DNA of 48,503 nt, taken from NCBI GenBank assembly GCA_015058875.1, contig SVBN01000017.1, forward strand, positions 1-48,503, written 5' to 3'. The notes under the pieces were generated by a model. It worked only from the letters and a program-made list of their open reading frames with translations, was not told where the DNA came from and ran no database searches. The DNA comes from Erysipelotrichaceae bacterium. Its GTDB lineage: Bacteria; Bacillota_I; Bacilli_A; Erysipelotrichales; Erysipelotrichaceae. Of the stretch, positions 1-7,742 are shown one piece after another. The position numbers and the translations under genes are program-made. Position 1 is the stretch's first letter. Each line of letters starts with the position of its first letter.

Positions 1-226
1 CCATCGCCACCGGGGCAATCAGATCGGCCATTTCTCCGCCGGTCGCAACACCGACCGAACCGATACTGCCGACATATTTCCCGATGACCGCAAGATCCAC
101 CATGCTGTAGAACTGCTGGATCAGATTGGTCAGAACAATCGGCATTGCGAACACCAGGAGTTTTTTAAATATGCTTCCTTCGGTCAGGTCGTTTCCGACT
201 CTGCCCTGTTTTCTCATTGCTGTCAT
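1..226 (-). CDS. MATE family multidrug/Na+ exporter, N-terminal part (runs off left edge)
   Basis: About 75 codons are present; the rest lies beyond position 1. The protein begins MTAMRKQGRVGNDLTEG and continues with a first membrane helix containing AMPIVLTNLIQQFYSMVD and then AVIGKYVG. This matches the N-terminus of MATE exporters (TEG start, P-x-x-x-x-N-L-x-Q-x-x-Y-x-x-x-D helix 1). MATE proteins export cationic drugs or metabolites using Na+ or H+ gradients. The start at 226 is chosen because a GGAAG ribosome binding site lies about eight bases upstream; a second Met four codons in is possible. The gene diverges from the oxoprolinase operon. Substrate cannot be told from this fragment. 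Confidence 0.85.
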   Translation of the reverse strand, partial: MTAMRKQGRVGNDLTEGSIFKKLLVFAMPIVLTNLIQQFYSMVDLAVIGKYVGSIGSVGVATGGEMADLIAPVAM

Positions 227-376
227 AACGTCACTTCCTTCACGCGATACAAGTATATCTTTCCCGGATGTCAGCTCAGTGTCTGAACCTTCTTCTGAAA
301 TGACGCAATTTCTGGAAATTAATGCACTCTGTTTCAGAGAAACCGCAAAGATCTGTCTTCAGACAGTCATAACGTT

Positions 377-405
377 TTGCATTAGCCTTCACAGGCCGAT
401 ACAAT
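377..405 (+). promoter_or_regulatory. Predicted sigma-A promoter of the pxp operon
   Basis: TTGCAT (377-382) and TACAAT (400-405) are separated by exactly 17 bases. They lie about 27 bases before the pxpB start codon, with an AAGGAG ribosome binding site between. This is the best promoter match in the 205-base divergent region. Confidence 0.6.
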
Positions 406-431
406 ATGCAAAAGAGCAGAAAGGAGACCGT

Positions 432-1181
432 ATGAACCATTCTGTTTCCATATGTCCCTCCGGGGATTCAGCCATCCTGATTCAGACTGAGCAGACACTG
501 GATCCCGCAAATATCGCTTTCATCGGCGCTGCCGCATCATCTATCCGTGAAGCCCGCATCATCGGCATCACCGATCTGATTCCGGCTTCATGCTCGCTGA
601 TGGTATGCTACGATCCGACCGTCGTATCTTACCGGGAGCTGAAAAAGCAGCTGGAAAGCGCACTGACGGAAAATACAGACAGTACTGCGCATGTGCAGCG
701 GCGGTTTGTGATTCCGGCGGTCTACGGCGGAGTGTACGGTCCGGATCTTGCACGGATCGCAGAGGAAAAAGGACTGAGCTGTGAAGAAGTGATCTCCATT
801 CACACATCCGCATATTATCCGGTATATATGATCGGCTTCCTGCCGGGATTTCCGTATCTCGGCGGACTGGATGAGCGCCTGCATGCAAAGCGTCTGGAAG
901 AACCGCGCCTGAAAATCCCCGCGGGTTCGATCGGGATCGCCGGCTCCCAGACAGGCATTTACCCGATGGAGTCGCCGGGCGGCTGGAACCTGATCGCCCG
1001 CACACCGGTCAGAATCTTTGACCCCTCAAAGAAAGAGCCGGTGCTGCTGAGAGCTTCGGACCTGGTCCGCTTTATGCCCGTCAGTGAAAAGGAATTTGAA
1101 ATGATGGAACAGGCGGTCAGGGACGGAAAGGATGTCTGCATCGAAGAGAAAGGAGACGCATCATGGGAATCCGGATTATAA
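432..1181 (+). CDS. pxpB: 5-oxoprolinase subunit PxpB (KipI-like, carboxyltransferase domain 1)
   Basis: A 249-residue protein of the KipI/PxpB family. PxpB, PxpC and PxpA together form the prokaryotic ATP-dependent 5-oxoprolinase, which opens 5-oxoproline to glutamate. Visible signatures are GFLPGFPYLGGL (about 135-146), the PAGSIGIAG stretch (about 163-171) and SPGGWNLIAR (about 181-190), all typical of this cyclophilin-like fold. The start at 432 is preceded by AAGGAG at good spacing; the open frame extends further upstream to 126, but that part has no ribosome binding site and lies across the promoter. It is the first gene of a five-gene operon and overlaps pxpC by 19 bases, suggesting coupled translation. 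Length is close to B. subtilis KipI, so a purely regulatory kinase-inhibitor role is an alternative, but the neighbours favour oxoprolinase. Confidence 0.92.
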   Translation: MNHSVSICPSGDSAILIQTEQTLDPANIAFIGAAASSIREARIIGITDLIPASCSLMVCYDPTVVSYRELKKQLESALTENTDSTAHVQRRFVIPAVYGGVYGPDLARIAEEKGLSCEEVISIHTSAYYPVYMIGFLPGFPYLGGLDERLHAKRLEEPRLKIPAGSIGIAGSQTGIYPMESPGGWNLIARTPVRIFDPSKKEPVLLRASDLVRFMPVSEKEFEMMEQAVRDGKDVCIEEKGDASWESGL

Positions 1182-2176
1182 AAGGCGGGATGTTCACAAC
1201 CGTGCAGGATCTCGGAAGAACCGGATGCCAGGATCAGGGATTCCATGTATGCGGCGTCATGGACCGCAGGTCCTTCCGCATCGCAAACCTTCTGCTGGAC
1301 AATCCGGAGAATGAAGCGGTGCTGGAATGCACGCTGATCGGACCGGTGATCGAATTCACTTCGGAAATGATCATTGCGATTGCCGGCGGAGACTTCCGGC
1401 CGAAAATCAATGATCAGCCGGTTCCGATGTATCAGGCGCTCTATGTCCGCAAGGGAGACGTGCTGAAGCTGTCCTCGGCGGTTACCGGAAGAACCTGCTA
1501 TATCGCATTCTCAAACTACCTGCAGATCCCGGTTGTCATGGGCAGCCGTTCCACCGATACCATGAGCGGCATCGGCGGCTTCAAGGGCAGAAAGCTGGAG
1601 GACGGCGATTATATTGAAGAGCGCATCAAGCGCAGAAAATACCTTCCCTGGTTTCTTTCAAGGAAGCTTGACCTCCATGAATTTGAAGAAGGAAGAAAAA
1701 CCATCCGGGTCATTATGGGGCCGCAGGATCACATGTTCTCTTATCAGGGCATCTCATCATTTCTGAACGGTGAGTATACCGTGACCGGAAACTTTGACCG
1801 CATGGGCATGCGGCTCGAAGGTCCGTTCATCGAGTCCCGCTCCGGATCGGATATCATATCGGACGGCATCTGTGCCGGTGCCATCCAGGTGCCGGACCAC
1901 GGCAAACCGATCATCATGCTGGCGGACCGCCAGACCACCGGAGGCTATGCCAAGATCGCAGCGGTCGCATCCGCCGATCTTCCGAAGCTTGTTCAGTCAC
2001 GGATTTCCGACCGGATTCATTTCCGGAAAATCTCCGTCGAACAGGCGCAGTCGCTGATCATGCAGGAACAGACTGAATTCCAGCAGATGCGTGATCGGAT
2101 TCATCAGCCATGCCGCGAAGTGCTTGATGTGCGGCTGACCGCAAAGCGCATGGACAGACTGTTTGACGGACAGTAA
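1163..2176 (+). CDS. pxpC: 5-oxoprolinase subunit PxpC (KipA-like, biotin-dependent carboxyltransferase family)
   Basis: A 337-residue KipA/PxpC protein. It starts with the family's MGIRIIKGGMFTTVQDLGR signature and carries the conserved GVMDRRSFRIAN segment and the later DRMGMRLEGP and DRQTTGGYAKIA segments. PxpC pairs with PxpB, and the two correspond to the halves of the urea amidolyase allophanate-hydrolase-associated carboxyltransferase domain; this is why the family is often labelled biotin-dependent carboxyltransferase. The start overlaps the 3' end of pxpB and has GAAAGGAG upstream. accB follows 14 bases downstream. Identification is firm; whether the enzyme here uses carboxybiotin is unresolved. 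Confidence 0.92.
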   Translation: MGIRIIKGGMFTTVQDLGRTGCQDQGFHVCGVMDRRSFRIANLLLDNPENEAVLECTLIGPVIEFTSEMIIAIAGGDFRPKINDQPVPMYQALYVRKGDVLKLSSAVTGRTCYIAFSNYLQIPVVMGSRSTDTMSGIGGFKGRKLEDGDYIEERIKRRKYLPWFLSRKLDLHEFEEGRKTIRVIMGPQDHMFSYQGISSFLNGEYTVTGNFDRMGMRLEGPFIESRSGSDIISDGICAGAIQVPDHGKPIIMLADRQTTGGYAKIAAVASADLPKLVQSRISDRIHFRKISVEQAQSLIMQEQTEFQQMRDRIHQPCREVLDVRLTAKRMDRLFDGQ

Positions 2177-2190
2177 GGAGTGAATATTCT

Positions 2191-2592
2191 ATGGAACTTG
2201 ATCAGATTGAAAAACTGATTCGCATGCTGGAGAATTCCTCCCTGAGCGAACTCAGCATTAAAGACGGTGATTTCAAAATCACCATGGCAAAAGGAAAAGA
2301 TACTGCCGCACCGGCAGCGGAAGAAGTCCGGGAAGCTCCGGCAGAGAATGCCGTCACGAATATTACCAGTCCGATTGTCGGAACATTCTATTCCGCTTCC
2401 GGTCCCACAATCCCTTCCTACGTCCGGACAGGCGACCGGGTTCACGCCGGAGATACCGTATGCATTATCGAAGCGATGAAGATGATGAATGAAATCCAGG
2501 CGGACTTTGACTGCGAGATACTTGCCGTGCTGGTATCCAATGAACAGAAAGTGGAATACGGACAGCCGCTGTTCCGTGTCAGGAAACTGTAA
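2191..2592 (+). CDS. accB: Biotin carboxyl carrier protein (AccB-like)
   Basis: A 133-residue AccB-type carrier. The N-terminal 30 residues (MELDQIEKLIRMLENSSLSEL) match the start of acetyl-CoA carboxylase BCCP. An Ala/Pro/Glu-rich linker follows at about 38-55. The C-terminal biotinyl domain contains EAMKMMNE, with Lys97 as the biotin attachment site. The canonical motif is EAMKMMNEI, so the site is intact. It lies between pxpC and accC with one base before the accC start. The presence of a carrier and carboxylase without a standard acetyl-CoA carboxyltransferase (accA/accD) nearby suggests service to the PxpB/PxpC proteins rather than to fatty acid synthesis; that is inference. Confidence 0.93.
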   Translation: MELDQIEKLIRMLENSSLSELSIKDGDFKITMAKGKDTAAPAAEEVREAPAENAVTNITSPIVGTFYSASGPTIPSYVRTGDRVHAGDTVCIIEAMKMMNEIQADFDCEILAVLVSNEQKVEYGQPLFRVRKL

Positions 2593-2593
2593 T

Positions 2594-3955
2594 ATGACTG
2601 ACTTCAGGCGCGTGCTGGTCGCAGCCAGAGGCGAGATTGCCGTCCGCATCATCCGGGCACTGCGCGATCTCGGCATTCCCTCCGTCGCCGTCTATTCCAC
2701 GGAAGACGCTTCAGCCATGCATGTGCGGCTGGCGGATTACCGTGTCTGCATCGGTGAAGGCAGCGGACGGAATTCCTATCTGAATATGAACAACATTATC
2801 ATGGCCGCCAGAAACTTCGGCTGTGACGCGATACATCCGGGCTACGGATTTCTTTCCGAAAACCCGGAGTTTGCCGCAAAATGTGCGGAAAACGATCTGG
2901 TATTCATCGGCCCTTCCGCTAAGACGATTGTTCGGATGGGCGACAAGTCGCAGGCAAGGGAGATGATGAAGCAGGCCGGCGTTCCGGTTGTGCCGGGGAG
3001 TGCCTGCGTGCATACGCCGGCGGAAGCACTTGCGGCATCACAGGAGACCGGATTCCCGCTGATGATCAAGGCGGCGCTCGGCGGCGGCGGAAAAGGCATG
3101 CGGGAATGCTTCTCGGAAGAAGAGTTTGAATCCTGCTTTACCATTGCCCAGTCCGAGGCGGTCAACGCCTTTGCGGATGATTCCATGTATCTGGAAAAAC
3201 TGATTCTGAAACCGCGCCATGTGGAAGTGCAGATTCTTGCCGGCAATGATGGAAATATCCTGGTGCTGGGAGACCGCGACTGTTCCGTACAGCGAAACCA
3301 TCAGAAGCTGATAGAGGAATCTCCGAGTCCGGCAATCAGCGATGAGACAAGGAACCGCATGTTTGCGGACGCCCGCAGAGCTGCCGCAGCCGCGGGATAC
3401 ACCGGGGCCGGGACCGTTGAGTTCATTGCGGACGATCGGGAAAATTATTACTTTCTGGAAATGAACACCCGGATCCAGGTGGAGCACGGCGTAACGGAAA
3501 TGCAGACAGGCATTGACATTGTACGCGAACAGATCCGGATTGCGGAAGGATATCCCTTTTCCTTCAGCCAGGAAGAAATCTCCATGAAGGGACATACCAT
3601 TGAATGCCGCATCAATGCCGAAATACCGGAAAAGGGATTTATTCCGAGCCCGGGCACCATCACCCGGCTTCATCTGCCGGGAGGAATGGGTGTCCGCGTG
3701 GACACCGCATTGTATACCGGATATACGGTCCCTTCGGAATATGATTCCCTGATTGCCAAAATCATCGTGCACGGGGAAAACCGCGAACATGCGATCATGA
3801 AGATGCGGACGGCGCTGGATGAAACCGTGATCGGCGGCGTCGATACCAATCTGGATTTCCAGTATAAGATTCTGCATTCACAGGTATTCTGCGACGGGAA
3901 AGCGGATACCGGATTTGTCATTTCATTTGCGGAAGGAGGCGGACATGAAAATTGA
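2594..3955 (+). CDS. accC: Biotin carboxylase (AccC-like)
   Basis: A 453-residue ATP-grasp biotin carboxylase, close to the usual ~450. It carries the glycine-rich ATP loop GGGGKG (about 163-168), HPGYGFLSEN (about 81-90) and the active-site EMNTRIQVEH segment (about 289-298). The residue after that His is Gly, where the E. coli enzyme has Pro. It uses ATP and bicarbonate to carboxylate the biotin on AccB. The open frame extends upstream to 2489 inside accB, but homology begins at the Met at 2594, one base after the accB stop. The gene overlaps pxpA by 11 bases, so the operon is tightly coupled. Confidence 0.93.
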   Translation: MTDFRRVLVAARGEIAVRIIRALRDLGIPSVAVYSTEDASAMHVRLADYRVCIGEGSGRNSYLNMNNIIMAARNFGCDAIHPGYGFLSENPEFAAKCAENDLVFIGPSAKTIVRMGDKSQAREMMKQAGVPVVPGSACVHTPAEALAASQETGFPLMIKAALGGGGKGMRECFSEEEFESCFTIAQSEAVNAFADDSMYLEKLILKPRHVEVQILAGNDGNILVLGDRDCSVQRNHQKLIEESPSPAISDETRNRMFADARRAAAAAGYTGAGTVEFIADDRENYYFLEMNTRIQVEHGVTEMQTGIDIVREQIRIAEGYPFSFSQEEISMKGHTIECRINAEIPEKGFIPSPGTITRLHLPGGMGVRVDTALYTGYTVPSEYDSLIAKIIVHGENREHAIMKMRTALDETVIGGVDTNLDFQYKILHSQVFCDGKADTGFVISFAEGGGHEN

Positions 3956-4709
3956 CCTGAACAGCGACCTCGGCGAGAGCTTCGGTACCTGGAAGACAGG
4001 AAATGATGCGGAGCTGATCCCGCTGATCACTTCCGCCAATATTGCCTGCGGATTCCACGCCGGGGATCCCTCCGTCATGCTGGAAACGGTGCGTACCGCC
4101 CGTGAAGCCGGCATTTCCATCGGTGCCCATCCCGGCTTTCATGACATCGAGGGCTTCGGCAGAAGAAATATTGCCGTATCCCCGGATACGGTCTATGCCG
4201 AAACGCTGTACCAGCTCGGCGCCCTGAGCGCGGCCGCCAAAGCCGCCGGCATGACTCTTCAGCATGTCAAGCCGCATGGCGCGCTGTACAATATGGCCGC
4301 AAAGGACATCAGGCTTGCGGATGCGGTATGCCGGGCTGTGCGGGATTTTGATCCGGATCTGATCATGCTCGCTTCAGGATCGGGAGAACTTTACAGAAGT
4401 GCCGTAAAACTCGGTCTCAGGGCAGCCGCCGAAGTATTTGCGGACAGAGGATACAGCGATGACGGCACATTGGTGCCGCGCGGCATGCCCGGCGCAATGA
4501 TACATGATCCGCTGGCAGCTTCTGAAAGGGTCGTCCGGATGATCCGGGAGCACAAAGTCACTTCCGCAGCCGGAAAAGAAATTGAGATCCGCGCCGATTC
4601 CGTCTGCGTGCACGGGGACAATGAAAAAGCCCTGGAATTTGTCAGGGCTCTGAGAACAGCACTTATATCGGAAGGAATTGAGATCGTTCCATTGAATCAG
4701 ATTGTCTGA
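3945..4709 (+). CDS. pxpA: 5-oxoprolinase subunit PxpA (LamB/YcsF family)
   Basis: A 254-residue LamB/YcsF protein. It opens with MKIDLNSDLGESFG and has NIACGFHAGDP, GAHPGFHD and VKPHGALYN, the metal and substrate-binding signatures of this barrel family. PxpA is the third subunit of bacterial 5-oxoprolinase. The start at 3945 is preceded by GGAAGGAGG; an upstream in-frame Met at 3915 lies inside accC and lacks a ribosome binding site. It is the last gene of the operon and is followed at once by a terminator hairpin. The gene order B-C-accB-accC-A places the biotin genes inside the oxoprolinase set. Confidence 0.93.
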   Translation: MKIDLNSDLGESFGTWKTGNDAELIPLITSANIACGFHAGDPSVMLETVRTAREAGISIGAHPGFHDIEGFGRRNIAVSPDTVYAETLYQLGALSAAAKAAGMTLQHVKPHGALYNMAAKDIRLADAVCRAVRDFDPDLIMLASGSGELYRSAVKLGLRAAAEVFADRGYSDDGTLVPRGMPGAMIHDPLAASERVVRMIREHKVTSAAGKEIEIRADSVCVHGDNEKALEFVRALRTALISEGIEIVPLNQIV

Positions 4710-4732
4710 AACCGGAGAAACTCCGGTTTTTT
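4710..4732 (+). terminator. Rho-independent terminator of the pxp operon
   Basis: A perfect 8-bp stem AACCGGAG/CTCCGGTT (4710-4717 and 4721-4728) with an AAA loop is followed by T residues to 4732. It starts immediately after the pxpA stop and overlaps the 3' end of the convergent HAD gene. Confidence 0.8.
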
Positions 4733-5552
4733 ATCTGAAGCAGTAATCCTGCAGATATCTGCCGACGCCGCCTTCCGCAACCGGAACATCCGTGAGAGCA
4801 TCCGCCGCAGCCCTGCAGGCATCGGATCCGTCCGAAAGACATACGCCCCAGCCGGCGGCCTGAAGCAGAGGGATATCATTTTCCATATCACCGAAAGCAA
4901 TCGTCTCTTCCATCGGAATATTCTGCCTGCGGGCATATTCACGGAGCGCCCAGCCTTTGTTTACACGCGGATCCATGAACTCCACCGTCCCGCGGAATGT
5001 CCGGACCGCATCCCAGGCGTCAGAGCGGTGTGCATTGACAACCGCCATTACCTCTTCTTCAATCTCCGGCCGGTAGCGCACTTCGATCTTGCCCGTATCA
5101 TATCTGCTCAGCCGTTCGATATCCCCGATGATGACATTGGAATGGTTGCGGGCGATGGAGCTCTGCATGAAGTCATCCATCCGCAGTGCGCATACCTGAT
5201 CATATCCTTTTTCATATACGATGGCATTGATATCAAGCGGCGCAAGGAAGGTCAGTATTTCCCGTGTCAGTTCTTTTTTCAGCAGGAAAAAGTGCTCATA
5301 TACGTCTGTTTCCTTTGTCCAGAGATCGCCGCCGTTCATCCCGATCGCAAAGTCAAATGCAAAAGGCAGATTCCATTCCATGCTCTTTTCCACGGTTCTG
5401 TGATCCAGCGGTCTGCCGGTTGCCACGCCGATCCTCACGCCGTCTTCGTGAAGGCGGATCAGCGCCTTCCTCGTTTCTTCATGCATGGCCTTGCCTTTAT
5501 CCACCAGCGTGCCGTCAATATCAGCCGCAAAAATGCTTATCTTACCGATCAT
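4731..5552 (-). CDS. Cof-type HAD-IIB sugar-phosphatase-like hydrolase
   Basis: A 273-residue HAD hydrolase of the Cof/YidA type. Motif I is DIDGT (Asp11 nucleophile, Asp13 acid/base), followed by ATGRP in the motif II region, and the C-terminal metal motif is GDMENDIPLL. A C2 cap domain lies between. These enzymes usually dephosphorylate sugar phosphates or cofactors in the cytosol; the substrate is not predictable. The start overlaps the 3' end of the upstream AraC gene by 11 bases, so the two probably form one transcript. It resembles the HAD at 28310 in length and motifs (both end with a GDM-ND motif followed by AAGWGVCL), so the two look like paralogs. Confidence 0.88.
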   Translation of the reverse strand: MIGKISIFAADIDGTLVDKGKAMHEETRKALIRLHEDGVRIGVATGRPLDHRTVEKSMEWNLPFAFDFAIGMNGGDLWTKETDVYEHFFLLKKELTREILTFLAPLDINAIVYEKGYDQVCALRMDDFMQSSIARNHSNVIIGDIERLSRYDTGKIEVRYRPEIEEEVMAVVNAHRSDAWDAVRTFRGTVEFMDPRVNKGWALREYARRQNIPMEETIAFGDMENDIPLLQAAGWGVCLSDGSDACRAAADALTDVPVAEGGVGRYLQDYCFR

Positions 5553-6468
5553 TTCTATCTTCCTCTTTCTGCTGTCTGCGGATCTCCCTGCGCCATTGGG
5601 AAGGCGTCATACCGTATTCCCGGTGGAACATTTCCGAATAATAGCTTGTACCTGGGAACCCGCACAGCCCGGCAATCTCTGTTACCGAACGGTCCGTATC
5701 TTCCAGCATATCCGCCGAATACTTCAGACGGCACAGCATCAGATACCTCACCGGAGACTGATGCACAAGCGAGTTGAAGATGATATTGCAGGTGCTGGAG
5801 GATACATGTCCGGCATCCGCAATATCCTGCAGAGTAATCCGGTTTCCGTAGTTTTCCTGAATAAAGCCGATCATCTGTTTCAGCGAACTCATATGATGGC
5901 TGTCCGGCACCCGTTTTCTGTCTTCTTTCTCTCTGTGATCATACAGAATTTTCCAGACACGGAAAATACTGCTTTCGATCATCAGCGGCATACTGTCGTT
6001 TTTCTTCTGATCCTCTTCATAAATCAGCCGGACAGTATCCAGAATCTCTTTCTGCCAGGGAATATCTTTGGAGAGATGAATAAATGTCATATTCGGATCA
6101 TTGATCACCGGCGCGACAAACGTCTTTTCAATATACTCGTTGGCGCACAGCAGGATCGGATGAAAACGGACATAGATAAAATCCCGGTCACGTGATTTTC
6201 CGGTATGAATCTGACGGGAATTGATGAAGTATCCGTCCCCTTTCTGAATGACAAACTGTTCTCCCGCAACATCCATAATGGACTCACCGCGCGTCACGAC
6301 AGCCATTTCAATATCATTGTGCCAATGGGGAATTCCCATCACGACGCTGTGGCTGATCCTGGTACTGCTGGAAGTCTGATACGGAACCTCGGGATGCTCG
6401 TAATGAATCTGTTCGTAGTCCTTGGTCAGAATATTATCTGTAATATATGTTCCTTTTCTCTTCGGCAT
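5542..6468 (-). CDS. AraC-family transcriptional regulator with cupin sensor domain
   Basis: A 308-residue regulator. The N-terminal half is a cupin-like ligand domain (HWHNDIEMAVVTRGESIMDVAG then QKGDGYFINSRQIH). The C-terminal ~100 residues form the double helix-turn-helix of AraC proteins (ITLQDIADAGHVSSSTCNIIF; second helix pair SVTEIAGLCGF-G-SYYSEMF). It is co-transcribed with the HAD phosphatase. No ribosome binding site precedes the ATG; instead a TATAAT box lies only six bases upstream, suggesting a leaderless mRNA. Repeated AATATT motifs lie just upstream and may be its own binding sites. The regulated substrate is unknown. Confidence 0.88.
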   Translation of the reverse strand: MPKRKGTYITDNILTKDYEQIHYEHPEVPYQTSSSTRISHSVVMGIPHWHNDIEMAVVTRGESIMDVAGEQFVIQKGDGYFINSRQIHTGKSRDRDFIYVRFHPILLCANEYIEKTFVAPVINDPNMTFIHLSKDIPWQKEILDTVRLIYEEDQKKNDSMPLMIESSIFRVWKILYDHREKEDRKRVPDSHHMSSLKQMIGFIQENYGNRITLQDIADAGHVSSSTCNIIFNSLVHQSPVRYLMLCRLKYSADMLEDTDRSVTEIAGLCGFPGTSYYSEMFHREYGMTPSQWRREIRRQQKEEDRNDR

Positions 6469-6474
6469 AACTTA

Positions 6475-6480
6475 ATTATA
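6475..6480 (-). promoter_or_regulatory. -10 box (TATAAT) six bases before the AraC start codon
   Basis: Minus-strand TATAAT is separated from the ATG (6468) by six bases. No good -35 is present at 16-18 bases; that position is occupied by GAATATT repeats. The transcript would start at or next to the ATG. Confidence 0.5.
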
Positions 6481-6490
6481 ACAATCTTTC

Positions 6491-6561
6491 GAATATTAAA
6501 GGAATATTGTTATATAAATGCCGCTGATTATTATAGAAATATTGTTTTTCAGAGAATATTC
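6491..6561. repeat. Four AATATT-centred motifs upstream of the AraC gene
   Basis: GAATATT occurs at 6491-6497 and 6502-6508 (11-base period), with AAATATTG at 6537-6544 and GAATATTC at 6554-6561. The first two cover the expected -35 region of the AraC promoter. They may be regulator binding sites; AT-rich background could also create them. Confidence 0.35.
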
Positions 6562-6634
6562 TTATTCTGTAAAAGAAATGTTCCGTAATCTGCCGTCCCT
6601 CCATAACCGCAGGATTGCGAACAGTGTGATGGAG

Positions 6635-6673
6635 AAAGATCCGCAACCCTCTCAGGAAGACCCGCGGATCTTT
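6635..6673. repeat. 10-bp inverted repeat downstream of the Gfo/Idh gene
   Basis: AAAGATCCGC (6635-6644) and GCGGATCTTT (6664-6673) are perfect complements with a 19-base loop. It lies beyond the terminator at 6683-6712 and between the Gfo/Idh 3' end and the AraC promoter. It may be a second terminator or a regulatory element. Confidence 0.4.
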
Positions 6674-6682
6674 CTTCGTTTC

Positions 6683-6712
6683 AAAAACCCGGTTTCTTTT
6701 CAGATTCCGGGT
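6683..6712 (-). terminator. Terminator of the Gfo/Idh-lactonase transcript
   Basis: On the minus strand ACCCGG (6712-6707) pairs with CCGGGT (6692-6687), followed by a run of five T (6687-6683). It lies seven bases past the stop codon of the dehydrogenase gene. Confidence 0.55.
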
Positions 6713-6718
6713 ATGCTT

Positions 6719-7741
6719 TTACAAAATGATTTTCTTCCCGTCCGCCGCAGAACTGTAAGCAGCTTCCAGGATTTCCGCATATTCGCGTGCATCGGAAATG
6801 GAAACACCGGAATTGCTGAGGGGATCCCTGCCGATGATATCGTTCGGAAGATTATCCGCAATCATCTCAATGAAGTAGCGGACATGACGCTTCGGTGCTT
6901 CGGGCAGCTGTTCTCCTTCAAACGATGACGTTCCTTCGGCTGTATGAATCACAAGCTTCTGAACCTCGTTTCCGCCGGGCAGATTGATCACCTCCGCCCA
7001 TCCTTTTGTGCCGTAGATCATGGTATGCGCGCTGTTTCCGCCGCTGACCCAGGAGGCGTTCATTGTGACGATCTTTCCCGGATAGTGCATGATGACAGCC
7101 GCATTGTCCTCCATCCTGTTCTTCTTCGCGTCTTCCGTAAAGCATTCCAGATCCGCATATACAGACTCCGGTCTTCCGAACAGATAATGGACCACATGCA
7201 GAGCATGTCCGCCGATATCCGCCATGATGCCGCCGAGCGCGGTTTCCCTGTTCCATACCGGAGGGTGTCCGGGAACGACCGCACGGTCTACCGCAATTCT
7301 GACATCACCGCCGGTAATCTCCCCGAGTTCCCCTGCCTCAATTCTGTTTTTCAGACCGACAATGCCGTTGCGCACAAACGGATCCGACATATAGAATTTC
7401 ACACCGGACTGCTCAACGGCTTCCGCCATTGCCTTTCCGTCTTCCGCATTCACTGCCAGCGGCTTCTCCAGGAAGATATGCTTCCCTGCCTGTGCCGCTT
7501 TGATCACAAGATCTTTCTTGAATGCATTCGGTGCGGTAATCACGACCGCATCACATAAGGCGAACACTTCCTCCGGCGTACGGCAGAACTGCACATTGCC
7601 TTCCTTCGCCGTTGTCTCTGCCTTTGCCGGATCATCCGACCAGATGGCTGCGGCTTCGGATTCTTCAAATCCGTTGATCAGATTGATGAATTTCAGGGTA
7701 TGACCTCTTGTGCCGAGGAATCCGACTCTGATGGTTTCCAT
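6719..7741 (-). CDS. Gfo/Idh/MocA family oxidoreductase
   Basis: A 340-residue NAD(P)-dependent dehydrogenase of the Gfo/Idh/MocA family. The N-terminal Rossmann domain starts VGFLGTRGH, where the usual G-x-G-x-x-G is altered at the third glycine. The catalytic EKPL motif (Lys near residue 94) and GGIMADIGGHALHVVHY (metal-free active-site His region) are present. The C-terminal alpha/beta dimerisation domain follows. Family members oxidise or epimerise sugars and cyclitols. The start lies one base after the stop of the lactonase-like gene, so both are one operon. A sugar dehydrogenase plus a lactonase-fold protein suggests oxidation of a sugar and opening of the lactone; this is inference. 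Confidence 0.88.
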   Translation of the reverse strand: METIRVGFLGTRGHTLKFINLINGFEESEAAAIWSDDPAKAETTAKEGNVQFCRTPEEVFALCDAVVITAPNAFKKDLVIKAAQAGKHIFLEKPLAVNAEDGKAMAEAVEQSGVKFYMSDPFVRNGIVGLKNRIEAGELGEITGGDVRIAVDRAVVPGHPPVWNRETALGGIMADIGGHALHVVHYLFGRPESVYADLECFTEDAKKNRMEDNAAVIMHYPGKIVTMNASWVSGGNSAHTMIYGTKGWAEVINLPGGNEVQKLVIHTAEGTSSFEGEQLPEAPKRHVRYFIEMIADNLPNDIIGRDPLSNSGVSISDAREYAEILEAAYSSAADGKKIIL

Positions 7742-7742
7742 A

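Noticed and set aside
126-431. N-terminal extension of PxpB to position 126
   Set aside because: It would cover the promoter and the MATE gene start; homology and the ribosome binding site begin at 432.
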